A stretch of DNA of 64,000 nucleotides from Humitalea sp050632385 (lineage in GTDB: Bacteria; Pseudomonadota; Alphaproteobacteria; Acetobacterales; Acetobacteraceae). The translations under genes and the position numbers were made by a program. Shown here piece by piece: positions 17,007-23,715 of the stretch. The stretch lies in NCBI RefSeq assembly GCF_050632385.1, contig NZ_CP192599.1:5580001-5644000 (forward strand), read 5' to 3'. Below the pieces are notes generated by a model that searched no databases, was not told the DNA's origin, and saw only the letters and a list, made by a program, of their open reading frames with translations. Every line of letters starts with the position of its first letter. The stretch's first letter is position 1.

Positions 17007-17867
17007 ATGACGACGACCCGCCGCGGGCTTGCAGCGCTCGCTCTCCTTGCCGCCACGCCCGCGCAAGCCGCCTGCCCCGACATGGCGGCCGCCGCGCGGG
17101 TTGCCGCCGCCCTGATTGCCCGCGAGCCACTGACCGCCCCGATTGCTGGGCTGACCCCGGCCGATGCCGAGTGTTTCCGCGAAGGCGTGGTGGCGCATCT
17201 GGCGCAGCCCTGGGGCGATGTCGTCGGCTGGAAGGCCGGGCTGACCAACCCCGCGGCACAACGGCATTTTGGCGTGCCGCACCCGCTGCGCGGCGCGATC
17301 TACCATGCCACGATCCGGGCGCGGTCGGGGGATGAGATCCCGGCGCGGTTCGGGTCCATGCCGGTGGTGGAAAGCGACCTGCTGGTGCGGGTGCGCGACG
17401 ATGCGATCAACGAGGCCGGTAGCGATCCGGTCGCGATCCTGCGGCACCTGGACCAGGTGATCCCCTTCATCGAACTGCCCGACCTGGCATTCGCGCCCGG
17501 CGTGCCGCTGGATGCGGCGGCGCTGATCGCGATCAACGTCGGCGCCCGGCTGGGGGTGGTCGGCGACGCGATGCCGGCCGAGGCAACGACGGACTTCGCC
17601 GGGCGGCTGGCCAGCATGTCGGTCGTGCTCAGCCAGGATGGGAATGAGCGCGCCCGGGCGCCCGGCACGGTGCTGATGGGGCATCCGCTGAACGTGATCC
17701 CATGGCTGGTGCAGGACCTTGCCCGCGTGGGGCGGCGGTTGCGGGCGGGCGAATACATCTCGCTCGGCGGGTTCTCGCCGCAGATCCCGAGCGCCGCCGG
17801 GGTTTGGCGCCTGCGCTACGAAGGGCTGGCGGCGACGGCGCCGGAGGTGGTGGTGCGGCTGACCTGA
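17007..17867 (+). CDS. Exported hydratase-fold protein (2-keto-4-pentenoate hydratase-like)
   Basis: A 286-residue protein with an N-terminal signal peptide (MTTTRRGLAALALLAATPAQA, cut after AQA) followed by a fumarylacetoacetase/hydratase-type fold: VVGWKAGLTNPAAQ, the acidic VVESDLLVRVRD, FIELPDLAF, INVGARLG and a C-terminal AGEYISLGGFSPQIP. Cytoplasmic relatives hydrate 2-hydroxypenta-2,4-dienoate in aromatic catabolism or decarboxylate 4-oxalocrotonate. Export of this fold is unusual, so substrate and partner are unknown. The start at ATG 17007 is supported by GGGAGGAC upstream. It lies between proA and an unknown membrane protein. Confidence 0.8.
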   Translation: MTTTRRGLAALALLAATPAQAACPDMAAAARVAAALIAREPLTAPIAGLTPADAECFREGVVAHLAQPWGDVVGWKAGLTNPAAQRHFGVPHPLRGAIYHATIRARSGDEIPARFGSMPVVESDLLVRVRDDAINEAGSDPVAILRHLDQVIPFIELPDLAFAPGVPLDAAALIAINVGARLGVVGDAMPAEATTDFAGRLASMSVVLSQDGNERARAPGTVLMGHPLNVIPWLVQDLARVGRRLRAGEYISLGGFSPQIPSAAGVWRLRYEGLAATAPEVVVRLT

Positions 17868-17931
17868 TCGACAGGCCCCATCACAAGGACGTGCAGCGAC
17901 GCGCCGCGCGCCCGGCGCGAGACTGTTGCGC

Positions 17932-18714
17932 ATGCACCCCATTCTTGCGGCCTTCCCCCGCCGATCCCTGACCCTGCACGCCAGCCGCTCACGCATCGGC
18001 GCCTGGCTGTTGGCGCTGGCCTTCGTGCTTTTCGGCGTGGGGATCATCGCCTTGCTGGCGATCGAGGTCGGGCCGGGCATCCGCGACGATTTCAAGGTGC
18101 GCGACGGCGCCGTGCCTACCGCCCTCGCCCGGCTGGAAAGCGGGCGCTGTTCGGCGAAGCTTGGCCTGTTCCAGTCCTGCGACATCACCGTCTCCGTCCG
18201 CGGCAAGGACGGGGTGGTGCGGCGGGAGGTCAGCTACCTGTTCGTCGAGCCGCACATGGGCAACAGGACCACCGAGGCGCTGTTGAACCCGGCGCATCCG
18301 ACACTGCCGACCACGCGGCTGGGCGTCGATATGCTGATCAACCGGGTGGTGGTGGCGGCCGTCTTCGTCGCCTTCGCGCTGGCGCTGTTCTGGGCCGGGT
18401 TTGCCGCGGTCCGGTCGGATCTGCGCCTGCGCCGCCGGGTCGCCGCGATCTCCGGCCGCGCGCTGGAGCCCGAGGCCGTGCGGCTGCGCGCCTTTGCCCA
18501 GGGGCCGGCATGGATGATCGAGGATGCCAGGGGCGCCACCGCGACCTGGCCGGTCGGCCGCCGGACCAAGCCATTCATGCTGGACCCCGCCACGGGCCTG
18601 ATCCTCGCGCTGCGGGCGCCGGGCGGCGAGGCCTTTCCGCTGGACGACCGGCTGCGCAGCGTGGACCTGGCGCCGCCGGAACGCGCCGCCCTTTTGGCGC
18701 TGCCGGCCGGCTGA
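17932..18714 (+). CDS. Unknown protein with two membrane helices
   Basis: A 260-residue protein. Transmembrane helix 1 is at about residues 22-46 (IGAWLLALAFVLFGVGII) and helix 2 at about 140-162 (VVVAAVFVAFALALFWAG). The approximately 90-residue loop between them is probably periplasmic and holds two Cys (GRCSAKLGLFQSCD) that may form a disulfide. The C-terminal 95 residues are cytoplasmic, with a beta-rich pattern. I do not recognise a family. The start is ATG 17932; a TTG six bases upstream is less likely. Confidence 0.65.
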   Translation: MHPILAAFPRRSLTLHASRSRIGAWLLALAFVLFGVGIIALLAIEVGPGIRDDFKVRDGAVPTALARLESGRCSAKLGLFQSCDITVSVRGKDGVVRREVSYLFVEPHMGNRTTEALLNPAHPTLPTTRLGVDMLINRVVVAAVFVAFALALFWAGFAAVRSDLRLRRRVAAISGRALEPEAVRLRAFAQGPAWMIEDARGATATWPVGRRTKPFMLDPATGLILALRAPGGEAFPLDDRLRSVDLAPPERAALLALPAG

Positions 18715-18723
18715 CCTTCGGGC

Positions 18724-18750
18724 GACGGCTTCCGCTCCGGCGGGAAGCCG
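18724..18750 (+). terminator. Hairpin after the two-helix membrane protein gene
   Basis: A 9-bp perfect stem ACGGCTTCC/GGAAGCCGT (18724-18732 and 18742-18750) with a nine-base loop starts ten bases after the stop. It is followed by GGTTTGC rather than a clean T-run, so it is a weak intrinsic terminator or an mRNA 3' stabiliser. Confidence 0.45.
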
Positions 18751-18819
18751 TGGTTTGCTGGCGCCGCCAAGGGCCACGCAAAGGACGCCGATGACACGCC
18801 ACGCCGGCCCCTTCCCACG

Positions 18820-19458
18820 GTGACATCGACATCGGGGCGACTGCCGCCCGGGCCTTGGGGGGACAGGCGGCGACGGCGGATCGGGCTGCTGGGCGGGTCG
18901 TTCAACCCCGCCCATGCGGGGCATCTGCACGTCGCGCACTGCGCCGTGCGCGCGCTGCGGCTGGATGAGGTCTGGCTGATGGTGTCGCCCGGCAATCCGT
19001 TGAAGCCCAAACGCGGCATGGCGCCGCTTGCCGAACGCCTGGCCAGCGCCAGGCGGATCGCCGATGGCCGGCGGGTCAAGGCGACGGCGATCGAGGCGGG
19101 GCTGGGCACGCGCTTCAGCGCCGATACGCTGGCCCTGCTGGCAAAGCGTTTTCCGCGGGCGTCGTTCGTCTTCCTCGTGGGCGCCGACAACCTGGAGCAA
19201 TTGCCGCGCTGGCGGCGCTGGCGGGCGATGCTGCGGGCTACGCGCCTGGCGGTGCTGCCGCGCCCGGGTTTTACGCGGCGCGCGCTGCGGGGGGCTGCGG
19301 CGGCGGTGCTGGCGCCGTATCGCCGTCGACCTGGGGCGCTGTGGGACGCGGCGGCGGGCCGTGGCCATGCGCCCTGGTGTGTCGTGCCGGCGCGGGAACA
19401 CCCGGCCTCGGCCACCGCGATTCGCGTGGCGGTGGCGCGCGGCGCCGCACCGGCCTAG
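18820..19458 (+). CDS. nadD: Nicotinate-nucleotide adenylyltransferase
   Basis: A 212-residue NadD, which transfers AMP from ATP to nicotinate mononucleotide in NAD synthesis. The nucleotidyltransferase core begins IGLLGGSFNPAHAGHLHVA (the GxFxPxHxGH motif). LMVSPGNPLKP, FLVGADNLEQLPRWRRW and the C-terminal ASATAIR (equivalent of ISSTxIR) confirm the family. The start is GTG 18820; about 20 basic residues precede the core. Gene order nadD-rsfS-rlmH is conserved in alphaproteobacteria. Confidence 0.95.
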   Translation: MTSTSGRLPPGPWGDRRRRRIGLLGGSFNPAHAGHLHVAHCAVRALRLDEVWLMVSPGNPLKPKRGMAPLAERLASARRIADGRRVKATAIEAGLGTRFSADTLALLAKRFPRASFVFLVGADNLEQLPRWRRWRAMLRATRLAVLPRPGFTRRALRGAAAAVLAPYRRRPGALWDAAAGRGHAPWCVVPAREHPASATAIRVAVARGAAPA

Positions 19459-19543
19459 AAGGCGCGTCACCAGGGCACGGAGACGGCGTTATTGCCGTGA
19501 CGCCGCCAGATCCACCGACAGCGCCACGCGCCGACAAAAAGAC

Positions 19544-19557
19544 AGGAGGCGATCATC
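19544..19557 (+). promoter_or_regulatory. Strong Shine-Dalgarno before a possible ATC start of rsfS
   Basis: AGGAGG (19544-19549) is followed five bases later by ATC (19555-19557), in frame with rsfS. The peptide that would result (I/M-ARTPKDDDTQAK) looks like a genuine basic N-terminus. No ATG, GTG or TTG occurs in this frame until GTG 19621, which has no ribosome site. Confidence 0.5.
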
Positions 19558-19620
19558 GCCCGCACGCCGAAGGACGACGACACGCAGGCCAAGCCCGCGA
19601 AGACTGCCACGACCAAGCCG

Positions 19621-20547
19621 GTGGCCCGCAAGGTTGCCGCGCCGAAGGTTGCCGCCAAGCCCGCCCCGAAGGCGGCAGCGCCAAAACCCGCGAAGAGGGC
19701 GGCTGCCAAGCCAGTGAAGCCCGTCGCGGCGAAAGCCGCGCCCAAGACCGCCGCGGCGAAAGCCGCGCCCAAGGCTGCCGCGGTGAAGGCTGCGCCCAAG
19801 ACCGCCGCGGTGAAGGCTGCGCCCAAGGCCGTCGCGGCGAAGGCCGCGCCCAAGGCTGCCGCGGCGAAGGCTGCGCCCAAGGCTGCCGCGGCGAAGGCTG
19901 CGCCCAAGGCCGTCGCGGTGAAGGCTGCGCCCAAGACCGCCGCGGCGAAGGCCGCGCCAAAGACCACCGCGGCGAAGGCTGCGCCCAAGGCCGCAAAGAC
20001 GGTGGCCGCAAAGCCGGCGAAGCCCGCGCCCAAGGCAGCCGCGCCCAAGGCCGCCAAGACCGTCGCGGCCAAGCCAAAAGGCGCCGCGACCAAGAAGGTC
20101 GACCCCACCGCCGGCCCCGTCACCACCCCCGCCCGCCGCGCCAAGCGCCAAAAGGTCCCGGCCCCGCTGCTGGAACGCCTGGTCCTGGCCGCCGTCGAAA
20201 GCCTGGAAAGCGACAAGGCGGAAAACGTCGTGGTGCTGGACATCGCCACCCGGTCGTCCTTCGCCGATCGCATGATCATCGCGACCGGCCTGGCCGACCG
20301 CCAGATCAACGCGATGGCGACCCATGTCTGCGACGCGCTGGAGGATCTGGGCGTCCGTCGCATCCGGACCGAGGCCTCGCCCGACTGGGTGCTGCTGGAT
20401 GCCGGCGACATCGTGCTGCACCTGTTCAAGCCCGAAGCCCGCGCGACCTATGCGCTGGAACGCATGTGGGGCCCCGACAGCCCGCCCGGCGGCGATGCCG
20501 GCCCCGCACCCGCCCCGATCGCGGCGGAGAGCGACGACGAAGCCTAG
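19621..20547 (+). CDS. rsfS: Ribosomal silencing factor RsfS with long Lys/Ala repeat tail
   Basis: From GTG 19621 the protein is 308 residues; if the ATC at 19555 is used it is 330. The C-terminal 110 residues are a complete RsfS domain (LLERLVLAAVESLESDKAEN, VVLDIATRSSFADRMIIATG, RTEASPDWVLLDAGDIVLHL), which binds L14 and blocks subunit joining in starvation. The N-terminal about 170 residues are almost only Ala, Lys and Pro, with ten 9-residue repeats of the KAAPKTAAA type, like histone H1 tails or AlgP. Normal RsfS is about 110-150 residues, so the tail is an extra. It follows nadD and overlaps rlmH. Confidence 0.92.
   Translation: MARKVAAPKVAAKPAPKAAAPKPAKRAAAKPVKPVAAKAAPKTAAAKAAPKAAAVKAAPKTAAVKAAPKAVAAKAAPKAAAAKAAPKAAAAKAAPKAVAVKAAPKTAAAKAAPKTTAAKAAPKAAKTVAAKPAKPAPKAAAPKAAKTVAAKPKGAATKKVDPTAGPVTTPARRAKRQKVPAPLLERLVLAAVESLESDKAENVVVLDIATRSSFADRMIIATGLADRQINAMATHVCDALEDLGVRRIRTEASPDWVLLDAGDIVLHLFKPEARATYALERMWGPDSPPGGDAGPAPAPIAAESDDEA
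19732..20001 (+). repeat. 27-bp tandem repeat (ten copies) in rsfS
   Basis: Ten consecutive 27-bp units, each encoding K-A-A-P-K followed by four residues from A, V, T or K. Units differ by a few substitutions (GCG/GCC, AAGACC/AAGGCT), always in frame. Such an array is prone to slippage and could vary in copy number between strains without disturbing the RsfS domain. Confidence 0.9.
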
Positions 20548-21004
20548 GCTTCTCCTGGCGGTCGGCCGGCTGCGGGCGGGGCCGGAAGCGGCCCTGTTCG
20601 ACACCATGGCGGCACGCCTGCGCCCCGCCCTGCGGGTCCAGGAAATCGCCGAGGCCCGCGGCAGCCAGGCGGAGGTCCGCCGCCGCGAAGGGCAGGGGCT
20701 GCTGGCCGCGATTCCCGACGGGGCGCTGGTCGTGGCGCTGGACCTGGGCGGCGCCGCCCCGGACAGCGAGGCCCTGGCCGCCCTGACCGATCGCTGGGAC
20801 CAGACCGGCCGCGCCATCGCCTATGTCATCGGCGGCGCGGAGGGGCTGGATCCGGCGGTTCTCGCACGGGCGGACCACCGCCTGTCGCTGGGCCCGCTGA
20901 CCTGGCCGCATTTCTGGGTGCGCGCGATGCTCGCGGAACAGTTGTATCGCGCACAATGTATTCGTGCAGGACACCCTTATCATCGCGCATGGCGCCCGGC
21001 ATAA
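20495..21004 (+). CDS. rlmH: 23S rRNA pseudouridine1915 N3-methyltransferase
   Basis: A SPOUT-class methyltransferase that modifies pseudouridine 1915 in helix 69. The core begins RLLLAVGRLRAGPEAALFD and shows IAYVIGGAEGLDPAVL (SAM knot) and LSLGPLTWPHFWVRAMLAEQ, then QLYRAQCIRAGHPYHR, the usual end. No ATG, GTG or TTG lies at the expected start just before RLLLAV. The nearest ATG is 20495, giving a 169-residue form that overlaps rsfS by 53 bases and carries about 16 extra residues. An ACG at 20534 or 20537 behind GGAG is an alternative non-canonical start. Confidence 0.9.
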   Translation: MPAPHPPRSRRRATTKPRLLLAVGRLRAGPEAALFDTMAARLRPALRVQEIAEARGSQAEVRRREGQGLLAAIPDGALVVALDLGGAAPDSEALAALTDRWDQTGRAIAYVIGGAEGLDPAVLARADHRLSLGPLTWPHFWVRAMLAEQLYRAQCIRAGHPYHRAWRPA

Positions 21005-21071
21005 TTCCGCCGCCATGTCGTCGCACGACGTCTTTAACGCCCGATAACAACCGAACAGGGGACAAGAATTC

Positions 21072-22079
21072 ATGCTCACGGTGCTCGAACCCGAAGCGAT
21101 GTACCCCGATACTTCGGTCGAGCAGGAGGTCCTGGGGCGGAACGTGCGCATCCTGCATGGCGGCGCGCCGCATGACCGGGATTTGTCGTTGTTGTCTGAC
21201 GACGTCTGCGCCGAGGTCGATGGCCTGTTCATCTTCCGCCACTGGCTGCGTGCCGCCGACATCGCCCGCTTCCCCAAGCTGAAGGTCGTGGTCCGCATGG
21301 GCGTCGGCTATGACCGGCTGGACCGCAAGACGCTGGCCGAGCGCCAGGTCCGCGTCTGCAACGTGCCCGACTACGGCACCATGGAGGTCGCCGACCACGC
21401 GATCGCCCTGGCGCTGTCCCTTCGCCGCGGCATCATCCTGCATCACGACGCGCAGCGCCGCGGGGCGCCCTGGCGCTACATCGACAGCCCGGTGATCCAG
21501 CGGCCGCAGACCCGGACCTTCGGCATCGTCGGGCTGGGCCGCATCGGCACGGCGGCGGCGCTGCGGGCGCGCGCCTTTGGCTGGCGCGTGGTGTTCTTCG
21601 ATCCGTATTTGCCGAACGGCGTGGACCGGGCGCTCGGGATCGAACGGGCGCGCAGCCTGCACGACCTGTTGCGCCAGTCGGACACCTTGTCGCTGCACAC
21701 GCCGCAGACCCCGGGCACCATCGGCATGATCGGCGCGGCTGAACTGGCGCTGCTGCCCGCCGGCGCGCTGGTGGTCAACACCTCCCGCGGGCCGGTGATG
21801 GATATCGAGGCGCTGTACGACGCGATGAAGGACGGCCAGGTCGCGGGCGCCGGGCTGGATGTCGTGCCGGTGGAACCGCCGGCCCTGCCGCTGCCCCGCC
21901 TGATGGCGGCCTACAATGAACGTGCCCCCTGGCTGGAGGGGCGCCTGGTCATCACCCCGCATAGCGCCTTCCACACGCCGGAAGCCTGGGCCGACATTCG
22001 CCGCAAAAGTGCCGAGACCATGCGCGACGTGCTGGTCGATGGGTTGCGAACCAACATCATTCCGCCTGAAGGCGATTGA
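21072..22079 (+). CDS. D-isomer-specific 2-hydroxyacid dehydrogenase, CtBP-like
   Basis: A 335-residue NAD(P)-dependent dehydrogenase. The Rossmann motif is FGIVGLGRIGTAAALRARAFG-like with the dinucleotide Asp in VFFDPYLP. The catalytic Arg lies in VNTSRGPVMD and the catalytic His in ITPHSAFHTPE. The substrate-domain text KVVVRMGVGYDRLD and NVPDYGTMEVADHAI is typical of the C-terminal-binding-protein subgroup. The physiological 2-oxo/2-hydroxy acid is unknown. The start is ATG 21072 with AGGGGA ten bases upstream. It stands alone, 260 bases before the polyketide operon. Confidence 0.9.
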   Translation: MLTVLEPEAMYPDTSVEQEVLGRNVRILHGGAPHDRDLSLLSDDVCAEVDGLFIFRHWLRAADIARFPKLKVVVRMGVGYDRLDRKTLAERQVRVCNVPDYGTMEVADHAIALALSLRRGIILHHDAQRRGAPWRYIDSPVIQRPQTRTFGIVGLGRIGTAAALRARAFGWRVVFFDPYLPNGVDRALGIERARSLHDLLRQSDTLSLHTPQTPGTIGMIGAAELALLPAGALVVNTSRGPVMDIEALYDAMKDGQVAGAGLDVVPVEPPALPLPRLMAAYNERAPWLEGRLVITPHSAFHTPEAWADIRRKSAETMRDVLVDGLRTNIIPPEGD

Positions 22080-22338
22080 TTTCGCTGCACCGCAAAAAAT
22101 CGCCGTTGCTACAACCGTTAATTGCGGCGATAACGGTCTGCGGAACTCAGAAAACGTTAAGCGCAAACAAATAAGTCTTTGATTTTAATATAAAAAGACT
22201 GTTTGTGGCTCTGCGGCCACAGAATTGTGACTGTAGACCTTACGTGTTGCTGTCATATTGCTGCGGTGCAGCCAGGAGACCGGACCACGTGCCTCGGATG
22301 ACGACCCTGTTGGCCCGGCTCCCTCGCGAGGATGTGTT
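22080..22338 (+). promoter_or_regulatory. AT-rich, hairpin-rich control region before the polyketide operon
   Basis: This 259-base gap is markedly AT-richer than anything around it and holds three inverted repeats: ATCGCCG/CGGCGAT (about 22098-22130), AGTCTTT/AAAGACT (22174-22180 and 22194-22200, around TTTTAATATAA), and TGTGGC/GCCACA (22204-22221). CATATT near 22254 could be a -10 element, but I find no matching -35. The repeats could be operator sites, a silencer-binding AT tract, or a leader structure. Confidence 0.5.
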
Positions 22339-23715
22339 TTGAACGCCCTCGATGTGTCGGCCGAACCGGTGCGGGTCATCCTGGATGTCTCCCGCCTGTT
22401 ATCCTGCGGCAGCAAGCGCGCACCTTCGGGGATCGACCGGGTCGAGCTTGCCTATGCGCGGCACTATACGGGCCCGACCCGGCAGGACACGGTGTTCGTG
22501 GCGCAGGACCTGATGGGCCATTTCGGCATGCTTCCGGCCGAGGATGTGTCGAGCCTGGTCGATGCCCTGACCCGGGTCTGGACCAGCGAGCCATCCCCCG
22601 GCGCCGCCCGCCGCGCCCGCATCCTGTCGATCGTGCTGCGCGCCCGTGCCGGCAGCGGCATGGGCCGGGCCGGGCTGCGCCAGATCATCAACGCGCCGGG
22701 CCGCAAGGCCTTCCTGCTGGTCTCGCACCAGGCGCTGGAACGCTCGGCGCCGATCGAGGCGATGCGCCGCGCCGGTTGCGTCTTCGTGCCGCTGATCCAC
22801 GACCTGATCCCGACCACGCACCCGGAATACGCCAGCCCGAAGCAGCCGGCGCGACACCTGCGACGCATTTCCACGACCGCGGCGCTGGCCGATGCGGTGA
22901 TCGTGAATTCGGCGGCGACGGCGGCCTCGCTGGTGCCGCACCTGACCATCCGGGGGGCGCCGCCGCCGGTGCTGGTGGCGCCGCTGGGCATCGAGCTGCC
23001 GGATGTCCCGGTGCCGCCGATCGCCCTGGAACCCTATTTCGTCTCGCTCGGCACCATCGAACCGCGCAAGAACCACCTGCTGCTGCTGAACATCTGGCGT
23101 GAGATGGCGGTCAGCCTTGGTCCCCGCGCGCCGCGCCTGCTGGTGATCGGCCGGCGCGGGTGGGAAAACGAGAACGTCCTGGACATGCTGGAACGCTGCG
23201 CAGGGCTGCGCGGCCTGGTGCAGGAAGTCGGCCAGGTGCCGGATCGCACCGTGGCGGAATTGCTGCGTGGCGCGCGGGCGCTGCTGTTCCCCTCCTTCGC
23301 CGAAGGCTTCGGCATGCCGCTGGCCGAGGCGCTGGCGCTGCGGGTCCCCGCGATCTGTTCCGACCTGCCGGCGCTGCGGGAGGTCGGGGGCGATGCGCCC
23401 GATTTCCTTGACCCGTTGGACGGCATGGGCTGGCGGCGCGCGATCCTTGACTACACGCGGCTGAATTCGCCCGCCCGGGCGGCGCAGATCGGCCGGCTTG
23501 GCGGTTGGGTGGTGCCGACCTGGGCGGACCACTTTACCAAGGTGGACAGCATGCTCGCCCGCGTGGTGCCGCAGGCGCGGCGCACCGCCCTGGTGGCGGA
23601 ACGCGTCCGGCGCACCACGACCCATGGTGCCATCGTCGGGCATGGTGCCAGTGCGGCGCATGGTGTCAGTGCCGCGCATGGTGTCCTCGCGCGGTCGGAC
23701 GAACCCGCCCGATGA
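22339..23715 (+). CDS. Glycosyltransferase, GT4-type (GT-B fold)
   Basis: A 458-residue glycosyltransferase. The N-terminal acceptor domain has PSGIDRVELAYARHY and PLIHDLIPTTHPEY. The C-terminal donor domain is clear: YFVSLGTIEPRKNHLLLLNI, LLVIGRRGWENENVLDML, then ARALLFPSFAEGFGMPLAEA with the EX7E-type pattern and VPAICSDLPALREVGGDAP. Relatives add mannose or similar sugars to O-antigen and capsule lipids. The start is TTG 22339, seven bases after GAGG; longer forms would start inside poorly coding sequence. The last about 35 residues are an HGASAAHGV repeat. The stop overlaps the polyketide synthase start (ATGA), so it is gene one of a five-gene operon. Confidence 0.9.
   Translation: MNALDVSAEPVRVILDVSRLLSCGSKRAPSGIDRVELAYARHYTGPTRQDTVFVAQDLMGHFGMLPAEDVSSLVDALTRVWTSEPSPGAARRARILSIVLRARAGSGMGRAGLRQIINAPGRKAFLLVSHQALERSAPIEAMRRAGCVFVPLIHDLIPTTHPEYASPKQPARHLRRISTTAALADAVIVNSAATAASLVPHLTIRGAPPPVLVAPLGIELPDVPVPPIALEPYFVSLGTIEPRKNHLLLLNIWREMAVSLGPRAPRLLVIGRRGWENENVLDMLERCAGLRGLVQEVGQVPDRTVAELLRGARALLFPSFAEGFGMPLAEALALRVPAICSDLPALREVGGDAPDFLDPLDGMGWRRAILDYTRLNSPARAAQIGRLGGWVVPTWADHFTKVDSMLARVVPQARRTALVAERVRRTTTHGAIVGHGASAAHGVSAAHGVLARSDEPAR
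23623..23694 (+). repeat. 18-bp tandem repeat at the end of the glycosyltransferase gene
   Basis: CATGGTG recurs at 23623, 23641, 23659 and 23677, exactly 18 bases apart, with related flanks (GCCAGTGCGGCG, TCAGTGCCGCG). It encodes the tail HGA-HGAS-AAHGVS-AAHGV, just before the overlap with the polyketide synthase start. Confidence 0.8.

Noticed and set aside
19732..20001. Possible CRISPR array
   Set aside because: Units are contiguous 27-bp in-frame coding repeats without spacers.
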